NCBI GenBank assembly: GCA_948474755.1 | Contig: CAOLHI010000488.1 | Location: 555,626 to 619,625, forward strand | Length of the DNA stretch: 64,000 nucleotides | Direction of reading: 5' to 3' | Source: Ctenosaura bakeri | Lineage: Eukaryota; Chordata; Lepidosauria; Squamata; Iguanidae | Shown here: in pieces, positions 1 through 10,375 of the stretch | How positions within the stretch are numbered: the stretch's first letter is position 1 | Layout of the letters: the number at the start of each line of letters is the position of its first letter | Program-made: the position numbers and the translations under genes | The notes under the pieces: model-generated | The model's database searches: none | What the model was told of the DNA's origin: nothing | What the model saw: the letters and a program-made list of their open reading frames with translations, nothing else

Positions 1-369
1 GCTTTTGACATTGCTACTTTGCAAAACCCTGACGGCATCAATGGATTTATTCCTCGAAAAGACATAAAACCGGAGTACCAATACATGCCAAGGCCAGAGC
101 TTCGGCCAGCTCCAAACAGTGTTGATGTTGATGATTTTATCAACACAAGAATACAAGAAGCAGACAATGACCCAACAGCACCTCCGTATGACTCTATCCA
201 GATCTATGGTTATGAAGGAAGAGGCTCAGTGGCTGGTTCACTTAGCTCATTAGAGTCAGCAACAACAGATTCTGATTTGGACTATGACTATCTACAAAAT
301 TGGGGACCTCGTTTTAAGAAACTAGCAGACTTATATGGCTCCAAAGACACTTTTGAAGATGATTCTTAA
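1..369 (+). CDS. CDH10: Type II classical cadherin, C-terminal part of last coding exon (CDH10-like)
   Basis: The frame is open from base 1, so the exon begins before the window; 122 codons end at a TAA at 367-369. This is the cadherin cytoplasmic tail, which anchors the adhesion receptor to actin through beta-catenin at the plasma membrane. Residues 1-60 carry the type II tail motifs IPRKDIKPE, PRPELRPAPNSVDVDDFI and NDPTAPPYDS. Residues 61-112 hold the catenin-binding segment, including YEGRGSVAGSLSSLES, DSDLDYDYLQ and WGPRFKKLADLYG. The protein ends in an acidic tail, KDTFEDDS. The DTF-type ending and DYDYLQNWGPRF point from memory to CDH10, with CDH9 the nearest alternative; CDH6, CDH11 and CDH12 tails look less similar. 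The family call is secure, the paralogue call is not. No splice site lies in the window. Transcription is left to right, with the 3' UTR following directly. Confidence 0.9.
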   Translation, partial: AFDIATLQNPDGINGFIPRKDIKPEYQYMPRPELRPAPNSVDVDDFINTRIQEADNDPTAPPYDSIQIYGYEGRGSVAGSLSSLESATTDSDLDYDYLQNWGPRFKKLADLYGSKDTFEDDS

Positions 370-456
370 CAATAAAGTTACAAATTTGGCCTTAAGAACT
401 GTGTCTAATGTTCTGGAAAAAATAAGTCAGAGGAAAATGTAAGCAGGTATTTTTTT

Positions 457-468
457 AATAAAAATAAA
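457..468 (+). promoter_or_regulatory. Proximal tandem AATAAA polyadenylation signals
   Basis: Two adjacent AATAAA hexamers (457-462 and 463-468) about 90 bases after the stop codon. They could give a very short 3' UTR isoform, but the downstream G/T-rich element is weaker than at the distal site. Confidence 0.35.
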
Positions 469-1182
469 ACAGTGAAAGGCTCATATAAAGTATCTAGTTT
501 GGTGGGGATGGGAGGTCGTCCTTTAAAAGGGACAGAAAAAAGTGGTAAATACTGTGAAGTACCTTTTCAAAACAAAGGCAAAAACTGGAGTTGGTACTCA
601 ACTTCATTAGAAAGGGGAAAAAAAATAACCACTTGTGTAATACAAAATATTTAAGTAATGGGAAATTCTAAAAGTCATCCTAGAATTGAAGGCAATCTTT
701 TTATGTATTATGAAAAACTCTTTTATGTCGAAGAAGCTTCCACAAATTAGAAAGGATAACAGTTTCGAGCTGTAATTTCGCCTTAAACTATGGACACTCC
801 CTATGTAGTGCATTTTTAAACTTGAAATATATAATATTCAGCCAGCTTAAACACATATGATGTATGTACAGGACAATGTACAATTATAATGTCTCTTGAG
901 CATCCAACTTGTTTCTGCTGACTCTTGTAAATCTTTTTGCTTATACTTTCATCTTAATCTAATATGTGCCAGATATAAAACTCTGTCTTGTTAAAGTGGG
1001 AGGCGCCCTATTTCTATGTCATTTTTAAATGTATCTATTTGTACAATTTTAAAGTTCTTATTTTTTAGTATACATACAAATATCAGTATTCTGACATGTA
1101 AGAAATGCTACATCACACTTATATTTTATGAACATTGTACTGTTGCTTTAATATGTGCTTCAATATATGAAGCAGACTTTGA

Positions 1183-1188
1183 AATAAA
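1183..1188 (+). promoter_or_regulatory. Distal polyadenylation signal AATAAA
   Basis: Canonical hexamer followed by a T/G-rich stretch (TTCTTGTTTGGTTTATT) about 20 bases later, the expected arrangement for 3' end formation of the cadherin transcript. Confidence 0.55.
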
Positions 1189-1316
1189 AAGGATTCTCTT
1201 TTTTAAATTCTTGTTTGGTTTATTAAATATATGAAAGGAAAACGTTGTATCTAAAGTCCAGTTTCTATTATACTATACTTCTATGCTTGTGTATATCGTG
1301 CCCAATTTGCATTATA

Positions 1317-1655
1317 CAGTGAGCTCTCCACTTTTGTGGAGTTAGGGTGTACAAACCCATGAAACTGAGCAAAACTCTATGGTTAACATCTGATGGAAGT
1401 GGGCCATAAAATCACGCTGGAAGGCCTAGCAATTCCTAGACAAATGTTTTCTCTAGGAAATTCTAAGTCCTCCAACATGACTCTATGGTCCATTTCTGGT
1501 AGAAGTAGACTATAGATTAATGCCGGAGGACCTAAGGATTTCTCATGGCAGAGGCAAATACCATAAGAAATTTTTAATAAATAAATTAAATAAACAAAAT
1601 AAAATAACCCAAGAATAATCAAATCCATGAACACACAAAAGTGGAGGGCCCACTG
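1317..1655. mobile_element. Tigger-like (Tc1/mariner) MITE, 339 bp
   Basis: Inverted termini match at about 22 of 24 positions (CAGTGAGCTCTCCACTTTTG on the left; the right end is the complement of CAGTGGGCCCTCCACTTTTG). A TA dinucleotide flanks each side (1315-1316 and 1656-1657), as expected for a Tc1/mariner target duplication. No transposase frame is present, so it is non-autonomous. Confidence 0.7.
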
Positions 1656-1657
1656 TA

Positions 1658-2975
1658 CTATACTTCTGTACTGTTAACTACCAATAGTTTTTTTTAAGAT
1701 CAGTTACAAGTTGATTTTTAAGAGATAACATTGATAGTCTATACAAGTATGCATTAGATTCTACTCCATTTCTTTTTCTAAAGAAAGCCATGTTATATAC
1801 ATATGTCTTTCTTACTGTCAATCCCGCGGTCTTCAAGAAATGGCTTTACAATTGAGCAAACATAACTCTACTTATAAGTCAAGATGCCACAAGTAACATA
1901 TACTGTTATGATCTTAGAAAGACCAGCATATATATATTTTTCATGGTTCTTGGAGAAGGAGGTATTCTGTACCGCCTCATGCAATCTCCCTCCTCCTGGC
2001 TTTTTGGATCTCACACATAATTTACTTCATGTTAATGAAGTAGAATATTCATTGTACTTACATTTAGATCTGACCAATTCTAAGTTACAAATCCCTTCAC
2101 AATTTTCTATTAAATGATTTCTTTAGTACTGCATTAACTATGACTTTACAATTAAGTAGGTATTGAATATATGGGATGGGTAGCTACATCAGAGAGAAAG
2201 TAAATAAAGAAATAACTTACTTTCTCTACTGTATTTTTTAATGAATTCTTCTGAAAAGGATCTCTAGAAAAAATCCAGGATTGGTTCACACAATACATCA
2301 GGTGAGATTATTTGTGCAATCAAAATTCACATATATAATGGCTGGAGGTGCCCTTTCACTGAAGAAGGGACCTCTATTAATATATGTGATGTCAGAAGGA
2401 AATATCCCATTTAAGATCCCAGTTATAACTGTGGAGAGACCTAACACTTCTTCCATCCATATTCTTGCCAATATTGCCATGAGGACATCCTTAAAAATTA
2501 TTCTGGGGCAGATTGGGGCCCTCCCACTGATTCCAAGGGAAGAGAGAGAAGCAAGACTGTCTAGAAGGTGAAAAAAAGTGTCCCTGCCAGTTCCAGGACT
2601 CAAATGGTTCAGGGGCTCCATGATGGTTCCTCCCTTTGGGTTAAGTTAAGATTGCTCTTGTGTTCCTCTATTTCAGTGGTGTGCAACAAGGCAGAGGTGT
2701 GTGTGTGTAGGATTTGTACCATTGATTTTCAGCAAAAATGCAACCAAAAGTCACTTCTAGCTGGGCTTTCCAGTTTAAATTAAGATTGTTTTTATAAAAA
2801 CAAAATTTAGGTTTTGGGGAACATGGGGCTTTGTTTATGTGTATGTATTAGGAAGCTTCCACTCTAAGAGCAGCTATTTTATGTTTTTTTAATAATCAGA
2901 AGTCTTTTTTTTTTTTGGTGGTATGGGGACTTGGGGGAGATCTTGGGCCCCTTTCACAGGATGTTGTCATCCCAC
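1658..2975. other. Intergenic stretch without recognised genes
   Basis: AT-rich sequence with a short TG run near 2698-2710 and a T-run near 2905. Two open frames on opposite strands around 2281-2621 overlap each other, have no recognisable domain and look like chance. The part from about 2340 to 2620 is less AT-rich and may be an old repeat I cannot name. Confidence 0.4.
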
Positions 2976-2979
2976 CATA

Positions 2980-3054
2980 GGGATGGGAGAAGAATGGGAC
3001 TGTGATGACAGTTACACGTGATGTCATCACGGTCCCATCCTTCTCCTGTCCCTA
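2980..3054. repeat. Imperfect inverted repeat (hairpin), possible MITE core
   Basis: About 31 bases around 2980-3010 pair with about 31 bases around 3023-3054, with four mismatches by eye, across a short spacer containing ACACGTGATG. It may be the core of an uncharacterised palindromic MITE. The flanks to about 3370 are GC-richer than the surroundings and unassigned. Confidence 0.4.
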
Positions 3055-3059
3055 GGCAG

Positions 3060-4390
3060 CATGATCATAGATTAAATCATTGATGGGTTTTCCCTGCCAA
3101 TGACCTATGATCGCACCACCATCCTACACTTAGCCGGTGTGCAAAGGGTCTGGAAGTGTAATTGTTGTGCTTCCTATCCCAGCACAACCTGGGACAGTAC
3201 CAACTGTGCTGAGGCAGGAAGAGGTGGGGTCATTGTGCTGCCTGGAGGCAGCCGGTGCAGAGGGAAGTGTTCCTGTCATGCTCCCCTCCTGGCAGAGCCA
3301 CTGCTGAGATCCCCACAGGACACCATCAGGAACTGGTATAGTGTGAAAAAGGCCTTGGGGAAATCCAAGTAATATAAGGAAGCTTGATGTCGATGTGCAA
3401 GCCAAAGGTCTGCATTTCCCCACCTCTCTGTGCCATTTGGATTTATTGGTACACATACTAAAACCAATATAAAAGTGAAGAAATCTGTAAATGTTATCAT
3501 GAGACCAAGCCTTATAAAGATCAAAACACCTTATCATGTCTCAGAGAGAAGGAAGCCCTCGTTCCATCTTTAATTTGCACCTAAGAATACCAGTTGCTAC
3601 AGTTTGAGAAGTCTGCATTGCTTACGGTACTCCTCAAAGTTCCAGGTATGTCTTAATTTACAGTAGATGTCTTCTTCCATTTTCCATTTTCCACTCTTGC
3701 ATATATGAGTGTAGTGTTGCATATCAATAAAAAGACACGTGTTCTATATATTACCATACTTCTTAGTTAAAATTTCTCTAGTTATCATTACTTTGCACTT
3801 ATTTTTTATAAACCAAAGACTAATTTGCTACACTTTCACATTTTTTCCAATGTATGAAGTATTTTTAAATTAACTGTTTATATTAACATGCAGAAGAAAA
3901 GAAAACCAGCTGTTAAGTTGCCATCTCCATCTTCATTATCCTCTCCACAATCTTTGCTCTTGAAGTTTTCACTATGTGATACTATACTTATTAATGTGTC
4001 ATTAGGCAATTTTAGAAAGACTTCTTACATTGATTTTATTTTTAAAGAGAAAAGACATGGTCAATTGCTTTTTCATAATTTTAAATACTTGATCGAGTTT
4101 TGTCTCTGAATTTTTTTATCTCTTTCTATTTCATTCTTACAAGCATGGAAATAAATTTACTTTCTACAAGTTCTGTCATTTTTTTAAAAAAAGAACATAA
4201 ATAACATTAACAGTGTAACTTATGTGTTCTTGCTAAGGATTTTTTTTTCTTTTCTTCCCTCTGGTCCTCCTTCAACTCCTTCTCCTTCTCCTTCCTCTTC
4301 TTCTTTGATAACATTTGTGCTGATGGTTATTTGTTGAAGTCTAGGAAATAGGAAAAAAAATATTGGCCGGTGTGCTTTATCATCTACTTA
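3060..4390. other. Intergenic stretch, with a pyrimidine tract
   Basis: No gene recognised. A pyrimidine-rich tract of TCC and TTC units lies at about 4240-4312. The overlapping open frames at 3100-3537 on both strands share the GC-rich segment that follows the 2980-3054 hairpin and show no family signature. Confidence 0.4.
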
Positions 4391-4535
4391 GACACTTCCA
4401 CACTAGACTGTTATAGCACTATTATTCCATTCTCAATATCCTATGGAATCCTGGGGTTTGCAGTTTCAAACCCCAGGATTCCATAGGGTGTTGAAAGTGG
4501 AATAATAGTGCTATAACAGTCTAGTGCAGAAATGG
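4391..4535. mobile_element. Palindromic hAT-like MITE, copy 1 (short form)
   Basis: Near-perfect palindrome centred near 4465. Both arms carry the family core TATAGCACTATTATTCCA, then AACATCCTATGGAATCCTGGG-like sequence, and end in CACTAGACTG or its complement CAGTCTAGTG. No coding capacity. One of nine copies of this family in the window, and the shortest complete one. Confidence 0.75.
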
Positions 4536-4546
4536 ATTTAGTTTAA

Positions 4547-4780
4547 TTGTTGTTGTTTGCCTTCAAGTCATTTCTGAATTATGGTGATCCTAAAGCAAGC
4601 CTATCATGGAGCTTTGTTTGCAAGTATTGTTTGAGGGGGTGGGGTTCCTTTGCCCTTCTCTGAGGCTAAGAATGTGGCATGCTCAAGTCCACCCAATGGA
4701 TTTCTATGGCTGAGCAAAGATTCAGTCTCTGGTCTCCAGAGTCATAGTCCAACACTCAAACTTGTACCCCATACTGGCTC
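4547..4780 (-). mobile_element. tRNA-derived SINE with (ACA)n tail, antisense
   Basis: Read on the minus strand it begins at 4780 with GAGCCAGTATGG, continues through CCAGAGACCAGAG and a CAGCCATAG-type motif, and ends in the AACAACAACAA tail at 4547-4558. The order and motifs match the SINEs at 41308, 43646 and 39176. The middle is diverged. Confidence 0.7.
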
Positions 4781-5349
4781 AGTAGTTAAGTATACTGTTC
4801 CATATTCACAATGCCCCCCGCACCCTTTGCCAGGCATCAACTGCATGGAGTAAAGGAGATCCATTCTACCAGTGTCTGGAGCATGAATGAATAATGTTTC
4901 TGTCAGGTTTGGGGAGTTGGGCCTGAGACGCTGCTTACTTACTGGTAACTAAGAGATTACTAAGTAGCTGATGTGAAATATTGGCCATAGTTTCTTTCTA
5001 CAGGTCAAAGTTTGGAAAGCAGAAGTTCAACTGTTTTCTGGTGATTTTCTAATGATCTACAGAAGCCATTTATATTTCATTTGATCTAAGATTTAATTCT
5101 AAAACCCCTTTACATATGCAACATGCATGCAAAACCTTTGTGTGGTAGCATCTCCATTGCCCTGGCTACAAGTTCCTCTGCTATTGTGGTTTTCACATTT
5201 GGTGCAAGGTATTTCTGGCCCCTTGACAGAGTGTTACTTGCATGATAGCTAAGTATCCTGTGATAAGACATTGCCCACTCTAGTCTATCTTCTAATAACT
5301 CATTATCCAGATGTGGATCATTGTGTAATCAATCAAACTAACACCAATT

Positions 5350-5867
5350 CATTTGGAATACTGTGTCCAATTCTGGGCACCTCAATTCAAGAAGGATATC
5401 AACAAGCTGGAGCATGTCCAGAGGAGGGCGACCAAAATAGTGAAGGGTCTGGAAGCCGTGCCCTATGAGGAATGGCTTAGGGAGCTGGGTATGTTTAGTC
5501 TCCAGAAGAGAAGATTAAGAGGGGATGTGATAGCCATGTTTAAATATTTGAAGGGATGTCATGTTGAGGAGGGAGTGGGCTTGTTTTCCACTGCTCCAGA
5601 GACTAGGACAAGGAGCAATGGATTCAAACTGCAGGAAAGAAGATTCCACCTGAACCCCAGGAAGAACTTCCTAAGAGTCAGAGCTGTCTGGCAGTGGAAT
5701 ATGCTGCCTGGGAGTGTGGTGGAGTCTCCTCCTTCTTTGGAGGTTTTTAAGCAGAGGCTGGATGGCCATCTGTTGGGAATGCTTTGATGTGTGTTCCCGC
5801 ATAGCAGGGGGTTGAACTTGATGCCCCCTGTGGTCTCTTCAAGCTCTATGAGTTTGTGATTCTATGA
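5350..5867 (+). mobile_element. CR1 LINE, 3' end with RT C-terminus
   Basis: 5'-truncated CR1. The frame 5353-5787 encodes the C-terminal end of the CR1 reverse transcriptase ([15 protein letters not shown] at its start, [21 protein letters not shown] further on) and ends at a stop matching that of the long copy at 28001. The short CR1 3' UTR follows, ending in the family's GATTCTATG tail near 5860. The RT catalytic region is absent, so it is inactive. Confidence 0.85.
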
Positions 5868-7204
5868 ATTCCACACAAGAGAGTGACTTCAGCATTCTTA
5901 GATCAATACCAACATGTGCAAATTATATATATATATATTTTTAGGAAAAAAGATCTCTTAACTGTGATGGGAGGCACCAAACAACCTCTGAGTAATGGAC
6001 ATGCTCAGTACAGAACATTGTTTGTCTGCTGGGCCTCGTGGTGGAGTGCAAAGTTAACAGTGAGGGGAAATGGAACTGACCATCTCAAATAAAGGCATGA
6101 TTTAACTGCTTGACTGTAAAGCAGCATTCTCCATGGCAACAATTTGTTAAAATGCCTTCTGTAAAGTGACCCTTTTTGTCATTTGAGAACAAAAATAATG
6201 AAAATCAGTGTTTGTTACTCCAAAAGAAATTATGATACAGCATAATTCATCCGCAACAAGATAGGAACAAGCTCAGTGGGATTATAAAATCTATTGTGAA
6301 GACCCTGCAGTGAATAAGCCTCTGGTTTCTATAAATTCCAGTTATTTTACCCTTATTTATGACTATGTAAGTCCTTAAAAGATAAAGGCAAATTTTATAA
6401 AGCATTTTTTAAAAATTTTCCCATGCCTAAACAACAAAACACTGACTCCCATTATGCAAGTTAATTGCATTTTGAGACATCGTTCTTCTAATATATGAGA
6501 GACAAACTTGATTACACTTAATCATTACACAAGAACTGCATTGAGATCTTGAACTGAGGATTCAACACCCACGTTAACATTGAATGCAGCATCTTGTAAG
6601 TTGATTAAGCCAGAAGAACCCCCTTGTTGCACTAGAGTAAATACATTTAAGGTCATTGCAGAAGAAGGTAACCCAGATACACAGGGGCAGCCGCAGTTTC
6701 TAGAGTGCAGCTCCTCCAGCGTCCAGCCACTGATTGGTTTGAGGTGGTTGCTGGGAACTACCCACCTGTCCTTGTGCGTCCAGGACCAAAAAGTAGCTTC
6801 AGGATGGCAGCAACTGCTTCTTCTCTCAAGTATACAAAGGCAGGTAGACAGTTCCTAGGTGCATCCCCAGAGCTAATCAATGTTTAGATGTGGAGCTGCT
6901 CTCAGACACCCCTGCAGACCTGGAGAAGGGGGAGGAGAAGCAGCTGGGTTGTTTTTGCTCTCCAGACCATTTGTGCAGCTCCATTGGTGGAGAGTTAGGC
7001 TCTGCTGGCATAACTATGACAATCTTACACCCTCTTACCTAGAAAGAAGACACAGTGCAATTATTGTGACTGTGCAGAGTACAGGGCTTCACTGTATGAA
7101 GACCTTTTTTTAGTATTAAAGTGAAATGCATTTTTGAAAAGTTTAAAAATGGTTATATTCCTCCTAAATCACTCCTACTCTGCAGAACAGCTATGTCATC
7201 ATAA
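5868..7204. other. Intergenic stretch without genes
   Basis: Contains a short (AT)n run at about 5922-5940. The block at about 6160-6420 looks like unique, repeat-poor AT-rich DNA. The segment 6690-7100 is GC-richer and unassigned, and the open frames in it overlap without homology. No promoter or splice pattern was recognised. Confidence 0.4.
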
Positions 7205-7385
7205 TCATGGAAACATAGAGCTAGAAGGAGCCTCATGGACCACTGAGTCCAACCCCCTGCAAAATGCAGATCTCGAACAAAACATCCCCAGCAGGTAGCT
7301 ATCCAGACTCTTTTTGAAGATATCCAGAGAAGGAGACCTCATTACCTCTCTAGCCAATTGGTTCCATTGGCAAACGACACTTATT
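7205..7385 (-). mobile_element. CR1 LINE 3' tail, antisense, part 1 of split copy
   Basis: Minus-strand CR1 3' end; the plus strand shows the tail motif GAGTCCAACCCCCTGC. It encodes the last RT residues (about 7205-7399), with LAREVMRSPSLDIFKKSLD recognisable. The copy is interrupted after 7385 by a MITE and resumes at 7879. It is a more diverged subfamily than the copies at 10 and 27 kb. Confidence 0.75.
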
Positions 7386-7878
7386 GGCCCTTTCTGCACA
7401 AGGCTGATACAATGCAGTAGCGTCGTATTGTCACTTTTACATCTGCACGTTAAACTGGTTTGAGGTCATTCTGTCCTCCGTGGTTCCACACGAGTTGAGG
7501 TCTTAGCGTGGTTAACATCAATGTTAAACCCATGTATTGTAAAAATGGAAAAACTGTGATGGAAACAACCCAAACTATTTCTACTGTGTTTTTTCCTACA
7601 TGCAGAAGTGTCACATCAATTCACACACTTGCGCTATAATGTAGCAACAGTTTCTACAACTTTTTTTTTAATTGACCAATAAGCGGCAGAGGGGTGGAGC
7701 GAGGGAGGGGAATAGCAGTTCCACAAGAATTGACGATGCGGAAGCTGTAAATGATTTTCTCTGCTTCACTTTAATAGAACCCAGAGGGCGTGCAGATAGG
7801 AATCGGGGTAAGTTGGAGTAAAAAACACCGCTCATGACACGCAGCGAAATGCTCCTTCACGCTATTGTGGAAATGGCC
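7386..7878. mobile_element. hAT-like MITE inserted in CR1, 493 bp
   Basis: The left end GGCCCTTTCTGCAC matches the complement of the right end GTGGAAATGGCC. The flanks at 7385 and 7879 join into one continuous CR1 segment if this interval is removed, which fixes the borders to within a few bases. No transposase. The interior differs from the palindromic family at 4391, although the termini are similar. Confidence 0.65.
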
Positions 7879-8125
7879 ACTGTCAAGAAGTTCTTTTAAT
7901 GTTCAATGAAAATCTACTATCCTGTAACTTAAAACCAGCAGACCTGGTCCTGCTGTCTGGGCCAGCGGAGAACAAGCTTGCATCCTCATCTCTGTGACAG
8001 CCCTTGAGGTAATTAAAAGCTACCATCATGTTACCCTTCAGCCTTCTCTTCACCAAGCTGAACATTCCCAGCAACTTCAGTTTTTTATCATATCTTTTTA
8101 TCATACCTTGTTATCATTCTAATGA
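7879..8125 (-). mobile_element. CR1 LINE, antisense, part 2 of split copy
   Basis: Continues the CR1 of 7205-7385 upstream. The minus-strand frame 7883-8104 encodes LGMFSLVKRRLKGNMMVAF and FKLQDSRFSLN, the standard C-terminal CR1 RT segment. The 5' truncation point is near 8125. Confidence 0.75.
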
Positions 8126-9603
8126 GTAGGAGTAGATTCCCCCAATTCCAGTACCTTGGCTGGTTCCAGGATAAACAGTGTCCTAAGAGGATGTTAGCTA
8201 TACATGTGCTATGGCCACAAGGTGGCATTGGACAATAGTGCTGGTAAGAATGAAAGATAGCTTTGGGTTCAACATGATGTCCAGAGTAGGCATGGAAAGA
8301 ACGTTCACCACTATTCATTTCCTGGACAAAACATGGGTTTCCCAGCACATGAGAGGGTTTTTAGGAAGACTAACACAGTGCTGGGAACTTTTCTGCAGTT
8401 TTCACTTGAAGTTTCAGGAAATTATTCTATATAGAATTATATGTGGTTTTGTAGAGTGAAAATCATTTGTGTAAAAAGCACTTCTTGACAAGAAAAAAAA
8501 AATTCTATACAGCCTTGAATGTTGTTTTCCTGCAGACAAAATGGAACAAAACCACCCTAGCAAATTTGTACAAAAAATAATGACATGTTGTTGTTTTCTA
8601 GAAGATTGCTGGGTGTTTAATGGGGGGAAAAAAAAAAGCTCAAATGTTTTTACGTGGGGGGGACACTTTTTTTCATGAATATCCCACATATATTTCTGTA
8701 GGAATCGTTTACCAAAACTCTTTGAAAAGTGTGAATATCAGACAAGGATGGTGAAAAACATTCATTTTCTCTGCACTGAGAAGAAAGCTGCAGAAACTAT
8801 TACACCCCACTTGCAACTATATTCAAATAGTTGAGCATTTACATCCCTGATCCACAAAGTCTATTAACTGCAGCAGATGTCTGAGTGGAGACTAACTTGA
8901 AACTTTATAGGGAAAAAACAACAACAACTGACAAATAATCAGGGGGAACCAGGAAAAAATAAACTGATCCTTGGAGCCCTAACTGCTGTATTCAAAATCT
9001 TCAGAGCACCGCTACAGCATGAAGCAAAAGAAAGACCCAGATGTGTAAGTCCAAATAAACCTAAATTCTTTGATTTGCAGGTTTGACGAGGCCTCTGCAT
9101 CCACAAGGAGTCTCCACATGATAGCATTTGATTCCTAGTAGCTCAAAAGCTGGCCAATCAGACCAGATTCCTATGTTTTCCCAAACCACTTGATTAGATC
9201 ATCAACCAGAAGGATAAAACAGATGAGACCCTTTTATACACCATGGGTAAAGTTGCCAGAGCAAAAACTGTATAGGACTCTATTCCTTTAAGTGTTGTGT
9301 GGAAGAGGGAATTCTAGCAGATGTTGCTTGTTATCTAGCGGTGTGACAAGCAACACCCGCTGAACCTCCCTCTCCTACAAAGTCATTTAAGATACAGGAG
9401 TCATCTACAGTTTTCAACCTGGCAGCCCAAAGAAGACCATTCTCTCTAATGCTTTCCTGGCAAACTGAAATGAAACAGCTGAAAACAGTCAAAGAGGAGC
9501 TAAATAAGCAATTCTTATGTTACAGAAATTTTACCTTTCAACCAGCCCACTTTCATTCTCAAAAGCATCAGCAAGGGGACTAGTATTGATTTTATTATGG
9601 TTT
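8126..9603. other. Intergenic stretch without recognised genes
   Basis: No coding exon seen. The minus frame 8088-8348 overlaps the CR1 border and has no domain. There is a small hairpin at 9323-9354 (GTTGCTTGT / ACAAGCAAC), and a TATA-like TTTTATACACC near 9232 of unknown meaning. The rest is unassigned. Confidence 0.4.
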
Positions 9604-9920
9604 TATATCCTGAAGGGATGTCATGTGGAAGATGGAGCACACTTCTTTTCTGCTGCTCCAGAGATTAGAACACAAACCAATGGATTCAAATGACAAGAAA
9701 AGAGCTTCCACTTAAACATTAGGAAGAACTTCTTGACTGTAAGAACAGTTGAATAGTGGAATGGACTACCTCAGAGGCTAGGGACGGGCTGTCCCTTTTT
9801 TTGAGGTCCTTCAACAGAGATGAGATGGGTGTCCTTCAGGACTGTTGTAGTTTTAGATTTCTGCATGGTGCAGGTTGGACTAGATAGCCTTTGCAGCCCC
9901 TTTCAACTCTAAGATTCTAT
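9604..9920 (+). mobile_element. CR1 LINE 3' end, diverged
   Basis: Starts at TGAAGGGATGTCATGTGGAA and runs through CAATGGATTCAAATG and AGGAAGAACTTCTTGACTGT, all CR1 RT C-terminal landmarks. It finishes at the CR1 tail motif AAGATTCTAT at 9911-9920. Frame-disrupting changes are frequent. A palindromic MITE lies directly against its 3' end. Confidence 0.7.
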
Positions 9921-10090
9921 GGCCATTTCTGCACTAACCTGTTATAGTGCTATTATTCCACTTTCAACATCCTATGGAATCCTGGGGTTAGCAGTTTAGG
10001 AAGGAACCTTCCTAAACTGCAAACCCCAGGATTCCATAGGATGTTGAAAGTGGAATAATAGCACTATAACATGCTAGTGTGGAAATGGCT
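9921..10090. mobile_element. Palindromic hAT-like MITE, copy 2
   Basis: 170-bp palindrome from GGCCATTTCTGCACTA to TAGTGTGGAAATGGCT. It contains the family core (TATTATTCCACTTTCAAC, ATGGAATCCTGGGGTT) and its inverted partner. The octamer AAGATTCT occurs just outside on both sides (9911-9918 and 10092-10099), compatible with an 8-bp hAT target duplication, although the left copy is also part of the CR1 tail. Confidence 0.75.
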
Positions 10091-10375
10091 CAAGATTCTA
10101 AATCCAAAACTGTCAATAAGGATTGCTGAGTCCCAGATAGCCACATATCTGAGACACTGAAAACAGTCAAGATCTCATCTTGGAGATAGCTAAGGCCAAT
10201 GTTCTTCAAGATCCATTATAAATGAGCAACAGAGTCTCCTCAGGAACAATTTTGCATAAGAAACAAGAGTTGAAACTATTAATCTAATCGTATGAGAGGG
10301 AAAATGCTCAAAAAAACAAGCAGGAAGTTACCTATAAGTGAATTTAGTATCAACCTGGAAAAAGAAATATATTTC

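Larger units (their letters stand above)
370..1215 (+). other. 3' UTR of the cadherin gene
   Basis: AT-rich, non-coding sequence directly after the cadherin stop. It contains several TGTA elements and two possible polyadenylation regions. The end is placed about 15-30 bases after the AATAAA at 1183-1188, where TG/T-rich sequence (around 1208-1222) fits a cleavage-site downstream element. The true end needs transcript data. Confidence 0.6.

Noticed and set aside
2281..2621. Possible small gene on either strand
   Set aside because: Opposing frames overlap almost completely, neither has a recognisable product, and no splice pattern is seen.
3100..3537. Overlapping open frames on both strands
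   Set aside because: Mirror-image frames in a locally GC-rich segment, without family motifs or codon continuity.
9323..9354. 9-bp stem hairpin as a regulatory RNA or terminator
   Set aside because: Stem too short, with no transcript context; such hairpins occur by chance in 64 kb.
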